DNA of 51,856 nucleotides, from positions 1 through 51,856 of the forward strand of contig NZSL01000001.1 in the NCBI GenBank assembly GCA_002696735.1, written 5' to 3'. Positions 45,330 through 51,856 of this stretch are shown piece after piece. The stretch comes from Methylophaga sp. (lineage in GTDB: Bacteria; Pseudomonadota; Gammaproteobacteria; Nitrosococcales; Methylophagaceae). A program made the position numbers and the translations under genes. Under the pieces are notes generated by a model. It made no database searches, was not told where the DNA came from, and was given only the letters and a program-made list of their open reading frames with translations. Numbering within the stretch: position 1 is the first letter of the stretch; every line of letters starts with the position of its first letter.

Positions 45330-46217
45330 TTACTGAACGCCCTGTTTGAGCATGGCGGCATGGCATTTCAGGTTGGTTAAAACACCTTCTACACCAATCT
45401 CAGGTCGATTCTTCATTAGTTGTGCGAGAAATAAGGCGCGAATTTCATAAACATCACTGGCTGAGATAGGCACGGCGATTTGATGATGGTCTTTGGCAGA
45501 CATATTTACAAAGTAGTTTTTATTCTGATTTTCAATCAGTAGACGTTTGGTATTGTCTGCTCCGTAGTTGGAAAGTTCTACTTTCGGCAACAAACCAAAC
45601 ATCACCGCGGCAACACTGGGTAAATCACTTCGAGTGATCTGAATGCGTAACTTTTGATTCCAATTGTACTGTCGAGTGGCCACTGACATGGCACCATCAA
45701 CGGCAATCGTTGCGTCCCCGCCACGGGTTTCATCATAGGCAAAATAGAGTGCTGATTGTTTGCCATAGACGTGATGACCGACAAAATTGCGTTTTTCAGA
45801 GTCCGGTTGTTGTCCACCAGCAGGTTGTTGGTGTTCTGCTTCTGGTGCATTGGGATGTGCTACTGTTCTGGCCGGTGCTGACTGATTAACAGTGGATTGC
45901 TGGACGGGTTTTGATTGAGCTACTGACCGTTGCTGTCTTGGTGGTGGTGAATCCATATTGTTATGAGCAGGAGGTGCATCGAGCATCGGTTGTCCCTTGG
46001 GTGATTGTTCGACAAAAACCATTTCAGGCTGATCTTTGTAATGAGCCAGAATACTAATCACATCATCACGTGCCTGAGTGTTCTTTTGGCAAAACTCTAA
46101 TGCTTTAGCAAACATAGCTACCTTACTGACAGCAGCCAAGCCTTTATGAGACAGGCGAAGTTTAATACCAGCAGTGGCCAGCGTTTGGTTAGTAAAAGCA
46201 AGAGTGAGCGTCGTCAT
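45330..46217 (-). CDS. Two-domain protein with Pro/Gln linker, unknown function
   Basis: 295 residues: an N-terminal helical domain (about 1-85, LTLAFTNQTLATAGIKLRLS), a low-complexity Pro/Gln/Ala linker (about 86-145, PPRQQRSVAQSKPVQQSTVN), and a C-terminal domain (about 150-290) with VGHHVYGKQSALYFAYDETR, then QYNWNQKLRIQITRSDLPSV and RLLIENQNKNYFVNMSAKDH. The domain-linker-domain layout recalls DNA-binding accessory proteins of plasmids, but I do not recognise the family. Upstream lies a 366-bp region shared with the divergent Tus-like gene. Confidence 0.7.
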   Translation of the reverse strand: MTTLTLAFTNQTLATAGIKLRLSHKGLAAVSKVAMFAKALEFCQKNTQARDDVISILAHYKDQPEMVFVEQSPKGQPMLDAPPAHNNMDSPPPRQQRSVAQSKPVQQSTVNQSAPARTVAHPNAPEAEHQQPAGGQQPDSEKRNFVGHHVYGKQSALYFAYDETRGGDATIAVDGAMSVATRQYNWNQKLRIQITRSDLPSVAAVMFGLLPKVELSNYGADNTKRLLIENQNKNYFVNMSAKDHHQIAVPISASDVYEIRALFLAQLMKNRPEIGVEGVLTNLKCHAAMLKQGVQ

Positions 46218-46583
46218 AAAACCTCCGTTAAAATGTATTTATGACTGTCATATTATAACACAATCACGGTAACGCAATCCCATAGCCAAACCCAAGACCA
46301 GCGCCATGAAAGCTCACTTTTTGCTAGCTGCGAAAATCTTTCTATTTTGTTTTTCTTTCTTGTCCTTTTTACTGCTTAATTCAATCTATTTACCGCTACG
46401 CGGGGTTCATCACCACAGATCAAATATGCCTTTTAATCGGCTTAACAGTTTTTAAAGAATCGTAATACGATCACATCGGCAGAACATAAGAAAAGGAGTG
46501 ATGTTTCAGGTGAGGTGTTAACGCTTGTTTAATTTTGGTTGTGTTATATTATGCCTATTAATATTCAATATTCAGGGCAGTTT
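46218..46583. other. Divergent intergenic region before the Tus-like gene
   Basis: About 366 bases, AT-rich, with no gene. It should hold the promoters of the leftward linker protein and the rightward Tus-like gene. I see no clear dyad or Ter consensus in it. Confidence 0.5.
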
Positions 46584-47450
46584 ATGAGTATGGCGCCAGA
46601 GCTAAAGAAGCTCGTTGAACGTTTTGAAGACGTGTATTTGCCATTACGAGACCAACAGCATGCGGTGGCAGAGTTTGTTCGTGGGGATTCTGAATATCCG
46701 TACTGGGCACATCTGAAAGCTGACCGGGAAACGGTAGCTGCTCACATCGAATTGTTGGAATACCAAGAGGACGATATGGATGCTGGCGGCACAACGTCGA
46801 TGCCTGCGGTCTTGGGTGTACCGTATGGCATGCTGGCGGAAGTACGTGCGATTAACGATATGCGGGACAATCTCGCATCGTTTTTGCGTGAGACCGACAA
46901 GGGGGTAACTCCCGAGGGTCAGCGATTGAGCAAGTATCTACTGGAGAAAGTTGGACTACGCCGGTTTAATCGTAAAGTGGCGGGGCGAACCATTCGTGTA
47001 CTTGATGGACGACCAGAATCTATCAGTTTTACCTGGTCACAATCAACTACTACGCATAAATTGTCACGTGATGAGGCTGTTGCGGTCGCTGTGCGTAAGA
47101 TTGTGAAGACGCGAGATAAAAAGCAGCTCAAATTGCTGCAATCTGAGCAATCTTTGCTAATGGAACTGCCAGAAGGTGAAATTCTGGCCAGAGTTTACGA
47201 GCCTTCCCCTCAGCCAAAAATGAATATCATCATTGATGGAAAAAGAATGCCGGTTACAACGGCCCATTTACCCCTGTTTTATCCTGCAAAACCTGGTGAA
47301 CGTTTGCCGGTGATCATACCGCTGCCCAAAAAATGGGAGCAAAGACTGCGTGTACGGCGCAGTGATGCTACATTGGATGATGTACCGCTTTGCCCAATAC
47401 TTAATATCCATCGTTATTTACCTGAAGAAAAACTAAAGAAGAAGAAATGA
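46584..47450 (+). CDS. tus: Tus-family replication-terminator-binding protein
   Basis: 288 residues from the ATG at 46584 (AGGG at 46574-46577; longer starts at 46539 and 46551 lack a site). The middle and C-terminal regions line up with E. coli Tus: RTIRVLDGRPESISFTWSQS followed by THKLSRDEAV matches the Tus RTLTVLHDPATLRFGW to HRDEVL stretch, then ILARVYEPSPQPKMNI and a late VIIPLPKKWEQRL. Length is close to Tus (309). Tus binds Ter sites and blocks replication forks from one side. A plasmid copy implies a fork trap on this replicon, or a control on its replication; Ter sites here are not established. Confidence 0.82.
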   Translation: MSMAPELKKLVERFEDVYLPLRDQQHAVAEFVRGDSEYPYWAHLKADRETVAAHIELLEYQEDDMDAGGTTSMPAVLGVPYGMLAEVRAINDMRDNLASFLRETDKGVTPEGQRLSKYLLEKVGLRRFNRKVAGRTIRVLDGRPESISFTWSQSTTTHKLSRDEAVAVAVRKIVKTRDKKQLKLLQSEQSLLMELPEGEILARVYEPSPQPKMNIIIDGKRMPVTTAHLPLFYPAKPGERLPVIIPLPKKWEQRLRVRRSDATLDDVPLCPILNIHRYLPEEKLKKKK

Positions 47451-47760
47451 ATTTTGCACAAAAAACACTATTACCGTCGGCTGTTATAGACAGTGCTGTA
47501 ACTGTGGCAGCAATTTTTAAGTCTGTGACAGGTATGGACACATTAGAGGTTGCAATGTTTAAAGACATTAGCCATACAACTATACTGAACTTTGCAAATC
47601 AGGTACTGAACCAGAAAATTGTGATGCTTTGATTAAGTTTGGTATTGATCCATTAGTATTCCTGTAAAACAAAGGCTATGAAGATGCTATAAACACAAAA
47701 GAAAACTCTAAAAAACCTGTAAGAAATAAAGAGTTTCAAAATTTACTTACAAATACGCTA
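47447..47760 (+). pseudogene. Decaying small gene coupled to the Tus-like gene
   Basis: An ATG at 47447 overlaps the tus stop (ATGA). It gives MNFAQKTLLPSAVIDSAVTV and stops at 47632 after 61 codons. A second frame then carries protein-like sequence, TEPENCDALIKFGIDPLVFL, up to a TAA at 47665, and the same frame goes on NKGYEDAINTKENSKKPVRN. So one frameshift near 47600 and one stop have broken a gene of about 100 residues or more. The family is not recognised. Confidence 0.5.
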
Positions 47761-47838
47761 CAGATTATGGAATCACTTTGTCAGATAGTTATACTCTCGT
47801 TGGCCAGAGCCATAACGCTACTAACAGGGAGGTTAAAC

Positions 47839-48253
47839 ATGCTCGAACAAAACATCGTTAAACTAGCAAAAAGCACGCCTAGAGGCACTTAAGATCCTTG
47901 CAGAAGACTACATCGAGTTTATGGACGTATACGTGCTTTACAGCGAAATTAAAGGGCTGGTAGAACTGCGATTCATGAACCCCAACCACCTTTCCGATGA
48001 CGCAATAAATGAAATGATTTTTGTCGACAACCTGGCATCGTTAATTATGAGATCTGTTAATCTGGAAGCCATTAAAGTCAGAACTGAACAAGGTGCCCGA
48101 TTAGATGAATACATGGCCATGAATGAACGAGAGCTTGCAGACTTGATATTCAAGCACGGGGGCAAATTTAACAAGCCGGATGCAATTTCCATGGCCATGC
48201 ATCGTGGAATTCTGGATGACGTTAAAAACGAGCTTGCCTGCTATAAAGTATAG
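47839..48253 (+). pseudogene. Small gene of unknown function broken by one frameshift
   Basis: The start is well marked: GGGAGG (47828-47833) and ATG at 47839, giving MLEQNIVKLAKST before a stop at 47888. In another frame from about 47878 the sequence continues LEALKILAEDYIEFMDVYVL and runs to 48253 (NPNHLSDDAINEMIFVDNLA, MAMHRGILDDVKNELACYKV). Restoring one base near 47878 gives about 137 residues. The ATG at 47921 opens a 110-residue frame that could still be translated. No family recognised. Confidence 0.6.
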
Positions 48254-48353
48254 AACAGGCTGAGACTCCAAGATCCAAACATTAATTAATAGTAAATGTA
48301 TGTAATAGGTATATTTACCACTTACATGTAGTACTACATAGTGATACCATAAC

Positions 48354-48608
48354 ATGAAGAAAAAGCATTTAATAACGTTGAACCAAATATTTTCCAGACC
48401 GGTTAGTGGGAATATTAAATGGTCCGATATAGAAAAGCTCTTTGTTGAGCTAGGTGCTGAAATTAGTGAACGTGAAGGATCACGTGTTGAGGTGTTTCTC
48501 TTCGGACAGGTGCGTGTTTTCCACCGGCCACACCCAAGGCCAGACACTGATAAGGGTGCTGTTTCGAGTATTCGAGAATGGTTAAAAAGCCAGGGGGTCA
48601 AACCATGA
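48354..48608 (+). CDS. hicA: HicA-type mRNA-interferase toxin
   Basis: 84 residues. It has the double-stranded RNA-binding-like fold of HicA: IKWSDIEKLFVELGAEISER, then GSRVEVFLFGQVRVFHRPHP, with the catalytic His in FHRPHP and the final VSSIREWLKSQGV. HicA cleaves mRNA and is neutralised by HicB. The stop overlaps the hicB ATG. Likely role here: plasmid maintenance. Confidence 0.9.
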   Translation: MKKKHLITLNQIFSRPVSGNIKWSDIEKLFVELGAEISEREGSRVEVFLFGQVRVFHRPHPRPDTDKGAVSSIREWLKSQGVKP

Positions 48609-48946
48609 GCAAATATAATGTAATGAACGTCGGTGGCTATAAGGCCGTGGTCAAATACGATCCGGAAATTGAAATGTTTCGTGGAGAGTTTGTTGGCCTT
48701 AATGGCGGTGCTGACTTCTATGCCGACGACACGGGTGGATTGAAGCTCGAAGCTATGAAATCACTCCAAATCTTTCTTGATTCTTGCAGAAAACGTGGTA
48801 TCAAGCCCACAAAACAGTTTTCGGGTCGATTTAACGTTCGTATTTCTCCATCGTTGCATGAGCGTCTGGCCATCACCGCAGAATCAAAAGGGATTAGTAT
48901 AAACAGGCTAGTTGAAGACGTTTTAGATGAAAGGGTAAGAGCCTAA
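48605..48946 (+). CDS. hicB: HicB-family antitoxin
   Basis: 113 residues from the ATG at 48605 that overlaps the hicA stop (ATGA). The N-terminal degenerate RNase-H-like part reads [20 protein letters not shown] and the C-terminus carries a ribbon-helix-helix DNA-binding part ([34 protein letters not shown]), as in HicB antitoxins that also repress the operon. An alternative GTG/ATG at 48578 would extend it into hicA and is less likely. Confidence 0.9.
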   Translation: MSKYNVMNVGGYKAVVKYDPEIEMFRGEFVGLNGGADFYADDTGGLKLEAMKSLQIFLDSCRKRGIKPTKQFSGRFNVRISPSLHERLAITAESKGISINRLVEDVLDERVRA

Positions 48947-48949
48947 ATG

Positions 48950-49455
48950 CGAGGAAGTAGCGCTAACGAGATCAGGGCCGTTAACGACAATGGATGAGCG
49001 CGGGTCGATCTTATAATCGATGGTGACTAGCGGACGTTCCTCGTGCCCAAGAATATCCTTAAGCTCATCTTGGGCTGCCTCTTCAGAAGCTGATTGATTT
49101 CGCCAACTGTAGTAGTACGCTCAACTTCAAATACGCAGTCAGTCAAAGAAGCATTTGCCATTGGCACATGTAAAGCATGACCATTGATACGTCCTTTCAA
49201 ATCCGGAAAAAATTTCTGTGATAGCTGTGGCCGACCCCGTTGTCGTCGGGATCAAACTTAAGCTGCTGGCGCGAGCTCGGCGCAGATCTTTGTGTGGCTG
49301 ATCAAGAATACTTTGACTGTTGATTAAGCACTGAATAGTTGTGATAGAGCTGTGATGAATACCGATCTTTTCATGGATTACTTTCACTATCGGCGCCAAA
49401 CTGTTAGCAGAGCAAGACGCAACAGTAACGATCTGCAGTAAAGGTAATGGCTCAG
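48950..49455 (-). pseudogene. Glyceraldehyde-3-phosphate dehydrogenase remnant
   Basis: On the minus strand the frame reads [20 protein letters not shown], with the Cys of the GAPDH active-site motif (normally SCTTN), then [20 protein letters not shown] and [15 protein letters not shown], all clear GAPDH catalytic-domain landmarks. The frame then shifts (ends at 49139), and a later frame carries [20 protein letters not shown] and DPRSSIV. The N-terminal NAD domain and the end are missing. GAPDH genes are often linked to arsenate-resistance operons (arsJ), which may be the source; this remnant cannot be functional. Confidence 0.82.
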
Positions 49456-49773
49456 CTTGTTGGTTGATTAGAAGATTATAATAGCTTCCATTCGCACAAC
49501 GGATTGAAAATGATATCCTCGCTAGACTAGTCGGCTCTCACATGGAAAATTAGTACTCTTCGCTTTAGTAAGGGTAACTTCAGAGGCTATTTTCTTTACC
49601 ACAAGTACGAGCAATTGATAATATCTAATGTAAACGTATTGTGGCTAACATTGGATTCTATTCAACGATACTCTAAAAATACAGTTGATAAGTTCAAACT
49701 TCAATACGTTGATTCAATGTCAAGTAGTTTTAACTAAATCAGCTCATTAATTAATGGTTAAGGGAGAACATAT
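49456..49773. other. Intergenic region, possibly decayed gene sequence
   Basis: About 318 bases with no supported gene. The left edge may be more of the GAPDH remnant. An AT-rich region before 49774 should contain the promoter of the CDF gene; GGGAG lies just before its ATG. Confidence 0.45.
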
Positions 49774-50400
49774 ATGACAGATGTCAATCTTGATCTCAGC
49801 TCAGCTGATAAGCGTCGAACGCTTTGGGTTGTTCTCATTCTCAATGTTGCTATTGCAGTGGGATTTTTAGTGACAGGATATGTTGGTAATTCTAACGCTT
49901 TAATTGCCAATGGTCTGGACAACACTTCCGATGCTATTGTTTATGGATTAAGTCTACTTGCATTGAGCCGCTCACGCGCATGGAAACGCGGGGCAGCACG
50001 TTTTTCCGGTTTCCTGTTGCTAGTTTTTTCTGCCGGGGTCGTGCTGGATGCCATTCGTCGTTACTTTGAAGGGTCTGAACCAACCGGGGCAATGATGATG
50101 TCAATGGCTGCCGTTGCAGCGGTCGTGAATCTCTTATCACTTTATTTGCTTAAAAAAATGCAAAGTAAGGATGTGAATCTTCGTGCAGCTACTACCTTCA
50201 GCATTAATGATTTCGTCGCAAATGGCGGGGTAATTCTGGCGGGCATTGTCGTTATATGGACAGATTCCAATTTACCCGATTTACTTGTCGGGGTCGCAGT
50301 AGCAGGAATTGCACTGTATGGCGCTATCAATATATTACGCGATGCCCATATGGACATTCATGAGGAACAAGGAACCAAGCATCGTGGGAAAAATAATTAA
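49774..50400 (+). CDS. CDF-superfamily cation transporter, short, DxxxD type
   Basis: 208 residues with about five or six membrane helices and no C-terminal cytosolic domain (CDF proteins are usually about 300). Helix 2 has DNTSD (DxxxD) in place of the HxxxD of zinc exporters, and helix 5 reads NDFVANGGVILAG. The partial gene at the right edge has the same DxxxD (DNFAD), so the two are related. DxxxD at helix 2 is known from Mn/Fe-type CDFs; here the neighbouring CadR-like regulator suggests Cd/Zn/Pb instead. Substrate unresolved. Confidence 0.8.
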   Translation: MTDVNLDLSSADKRRTLWVVLILNVAIAVGFLVTGYVGNSNALIANGLDNTSDAIVYGLSLLALSRSRAWKRGAARFSGFLLLVFSAGVVLDAIRRYFEGSEPTGAMMMSMAAVAAVVNLLSLYLLKKMQSKDVNLRAATTFSINDFVANGGVILAGIVVIWTDSNLPDLLVGVAVAGIALYGAINILRDAHMDIHEEQGTKHRGKNN

Positions 50401-50788
50401 AAGATCTGTATTGGCTGTTTATGTATGAAATTAATTTGATGCGCTATTTTATTCGTATGCTTGTGTTAAATGTTTTTTAACACAATAGTTATATCCAAAT
50501 TTAAGGATATGGTAAGAGATGTATTATAAAATGTTTTAAGGCAGCATCATAAATTAGTCAGTAAAAAGATTTATAAATGATTGTTCTGGTAATCGACTTT
50601 ATCCCTGCAATTTTCTTCTCTATGCCCGATTTTTATAAGATGTTAGAGAGCTAGATTAAATGATTTTAAAGCTTCCGCTACGGTATTTTTAATTTTAGGG
50701 TAAGCGGATTAAATTGTTTATCTTAACTTTGCATGGGAGGAGTGAGGCAATCCTACATCTCATCGGATTATTTGTTTGGTGTTCCAAC
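50401..50788. other. Intergenic region with no gene seen
   Basis: About 388 AT-rich bases between the CDF gene and the CadR-like gene. No frame with a ribosome site, no strong hairpin and no repeat were recognised. Confidence 0.5.
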
Positions 50789-51196
50789 TTACTGGTGATG
50801 CAAGCTTCCTTCGCTAATTCCAGCAAGAACCCCACACGCCTCAACTTCACGGTCATTGTTACAACTCGCTCTCAGTGAAACGAGTTGTTTTTCAAGCGCT
50901 TGGAGAGCAGTTATCTGCAACCGCATATGAGAGATGTGATCATCAAGCAAGGCGTTGATCGCGTTACACGGCTGATGAGGATCGTCCTGAAAGCTTTGTA
51001 GTTCGTGAATCTCTGCCAGTGACAGGCCTAGGATTCTGCAGTGACGGATGAAAGCCAGCCGCTCACCATGCTTCTCGGTATAGATACGGTAACCGTTTTC
51101 CTGTCGATCCGGCGGTGGCAACAAGCCCTGCTTTTCATAGAAGCGGATCGTCTGTGTTTCGACCCCTACCAACTGCGCCAACTGACCAATACGCAT
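50789..51196 (-). CDS. cadR: MerR-family metal regulator, CadR/PbrR-like
   Basis: 135 residues. The N-terminal winged helix reads MRIGQLAQLVGVETQTIRFY, followed by a dimerisation helix and a metal-binding end. Cys77 (DDPHQPCNAI), Cys112 and Cys121 match the three-Cys pattern of CadR/PbrR (Cys77, Cys112, Cys119), so Cd(II)/Pb(II) is the likely inducer. It is divergent from the HMA-CDF gene and a MerR-type promoter lies between them. Confidence 0.9.
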   Translation of the reverse strand: MRIGQLAQLVGVETQTIRFYEKQGLLPPPDRQENGYRIYTEKHGERLAFIRHCRILGLSLAEIHELQSFQDDPHQPCNAINALLDDHISHMRLQITALQALEKQLVSLRASCNNDREVEACGVLAGISEGSLHHQ

Positions 51197-51229
51197 TAAC
51201 CTCCTCCCTAAAAGACTTTAATTACTCTA

Positions 51230-51260
51230 TTGACCTTGTAGTGACTTTATGGTTTTTAAT
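51230..51260 (+). promoter_or_regulatory. MerR-type promoter and operator for the HMA-CDF gene
   Basis: -35 TTGACC (51230-51235) and -10 TTTAAT (51255-51260) are separated by 19 bp, the long spacer typical of MerR-activated promoters. An imperfect dyad, ACCTTGTAGT to ACTTTATGGT (51233-51253, 7 of 10 arm positions paired), lies in the spacer and is the likely CadR operator. Confidence 0.75.
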
Positions 51261-51292
51261 GTTACCACAACATTGGTCAAGTGAGTCGAATC

Positions 51293-51856
51293 ATGAGCAA
51301 ATCCTATGGTGGCGCCCGTGGCGATGATATAACGTACGCAGCGGATACCGATATGCAGTCCTCCTCCGAAGCATCGGAGATAAGCGTAAGTGTTTATATC
51401 GTACCGAAGATGGACTGTCCATCAGAAGAGCGAATGATTCGCCTAGCCCTGAACGGCTTTGAGGAGATTCGAGCGCTGTCCTTCGACTTGTCGAACCGCC
51501 GGCTGAAGGTCGTGCATGACGGTGAGGTCGAGCCCGTCACCTCGAAACTGAAGAGCTTGGGGTTAGGCGCCTCGCTTCAGGAAACCGTCGCTGCAATTCC
51601 GGAGACCATCAAGGCCGCCGAGTTCTCGACAGCTTCTGCTAAGCAAGAATCCGGTGCTTTGCGCTGGTTGCTCGGCATCAATGCACTTCTGTTCGTGGTG
51701 GAAATGACTGCCGGTCTAATCGCCCAGTCCACCGGTCTGATTGGCGAGTCCCTCGATAATTTTGCCGATGCGGCGGTGTACGGGCTTGCCCTTTATGCGG
51801 TTGGACATAGCGTGAAAATGCAGGTACGTGCCGCGCATCTTGCTGGTGTACTGCAA
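51293..51856 (+). CDS. HMA-domain CDF transporter, partial at window edge
   Basis: 188 residues are visible before the window ends. An N-terminal tail of about 30 residues is followed by an HMA-like ferredoxin fold with MDCPSEE, where CxxE replaces the usual CxxC, and then the first CDF helices (LLGINALLFVVEMTAGLIAQ, SLDNFADAAVYGLALYAVG) with DxxxD in helix 2. The start at 51293 follows GTGAG. It is divergent from CadR, whose promoter controls it. By context it exports Cd/Zn/Pb. An HMA domain fused to a CDF is a known but uncommon layout. Confidence 0.87.
   Translation, partial: MSKSYGGARGDDITYAADTDMQSSSEASEISVSVYIVPKMDCPSEERMIRLALNGFEEIRALSFDLSNRRLKVVHDGEVEPVTSKLKSLGLGASLQETVAAIPETIKAAEFSTASAKQESGALRWLLGINALLFVVEMTAGLIAQSTGLIGESLDNFADAAVYGLALYAVGHSVKMQVRAAHLAGVLQ

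Noticed and set aside
1-51856. Insertion sequences or transposases as carriers of the resistance blocks
   Set aside because: No transposase-like frame or terminal inverted repeats were recognised on either strand.

Overview
The window looks like part of a metal-resistance plasmid, or a plasmid-like mobile replicon, from a moderately AT-rich gammaproteobacterium. A marine or methylotrophic relative is possible, but the genus is not decidable from sequence alone. The plasmid call rests on a Rep_3-type initiator gene beside a very large iteron array. It is supported by a UvrD-like helicase, a Tus-like replication-fork-arrest protein, a HicAB toxin-antitoxin pair and many small accessory genes. 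I saw no transposase, rRNA or tRNA gene.

Positions 1-21.7 kb form a copper island. A CusS/CusR-like two-component system is encoded leftward; the kinase is cut at its H-box by the window edge. It faces a long rightward run: copA1-copB1, a small Met/His-rich secreted protein, a c-type cytochrome, copA2-copB2, an APC permease with a His tail, a small membrane protein, a CopA/SilP-type P1B-ATPase, a small Cys/Met-rich protein, cusC-cusB-cusA, cusF, three small secreted or membrane proteins (one DUF411) and a 1-Cys peroxiredoxin. A convergent Csp-type copper storage protein closes the block. The genes would cover periplasmic Cu(I) oxidation, outer-membrane binding or export, cytoplasmic export, trans-envelope efflux, chaperoning and cytosolic storage. 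The membrane-fusion protein CusB carries two extra CusF domains in tandem at its C-terminus.

Positions 22-33.5 kb hold a plasmid/ICE-type protein, a frameshifted BASS-family transporter, then a leftward block: czcI-like, czcC, czcB, czcA, a CDF exporter, dgkA and an LTA-synthase-family lipid phosphotransferase. This is a Co/Zn/Cd efflux module joined to an envelope-lipid module.

Positions 33.5-39 kb are accessory plasmid DNA: a broken endA, a gene with two in-frame stops, and about eight small genes. Five of the small genes are preceded by 5' leaders of the same architecture, unlike in sequence but alike in fold: a two-tier hairpin, then a hairpin covering the Shine-Dalgarno sequence. A second structured element, with a GGTATTCC stem, occurs three times between these genes. 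These two families are the best candidates here for something undescribed.

Positions 39-44.3 kb are the replication region: helicase, Rep, and about 28 direct iterons (consensus CGTAAAANNTACGACCT) spread over 1.6 kb, partly in 90-bp higher-order units. Positions 44.2-48.9 kb carry a DUF559 nuclease, a winged-helix protein, a Pro/Gln-linker protein, the Tus-like gene, two decaying genes and hicAB. Positions 48.9-51.9 kb carry a GAPDH remnant, a DxxxD-type CDF transporter, and a CadR/PbrR regulator divergent from a second HMA-CDF transporter that runs off the right edge.
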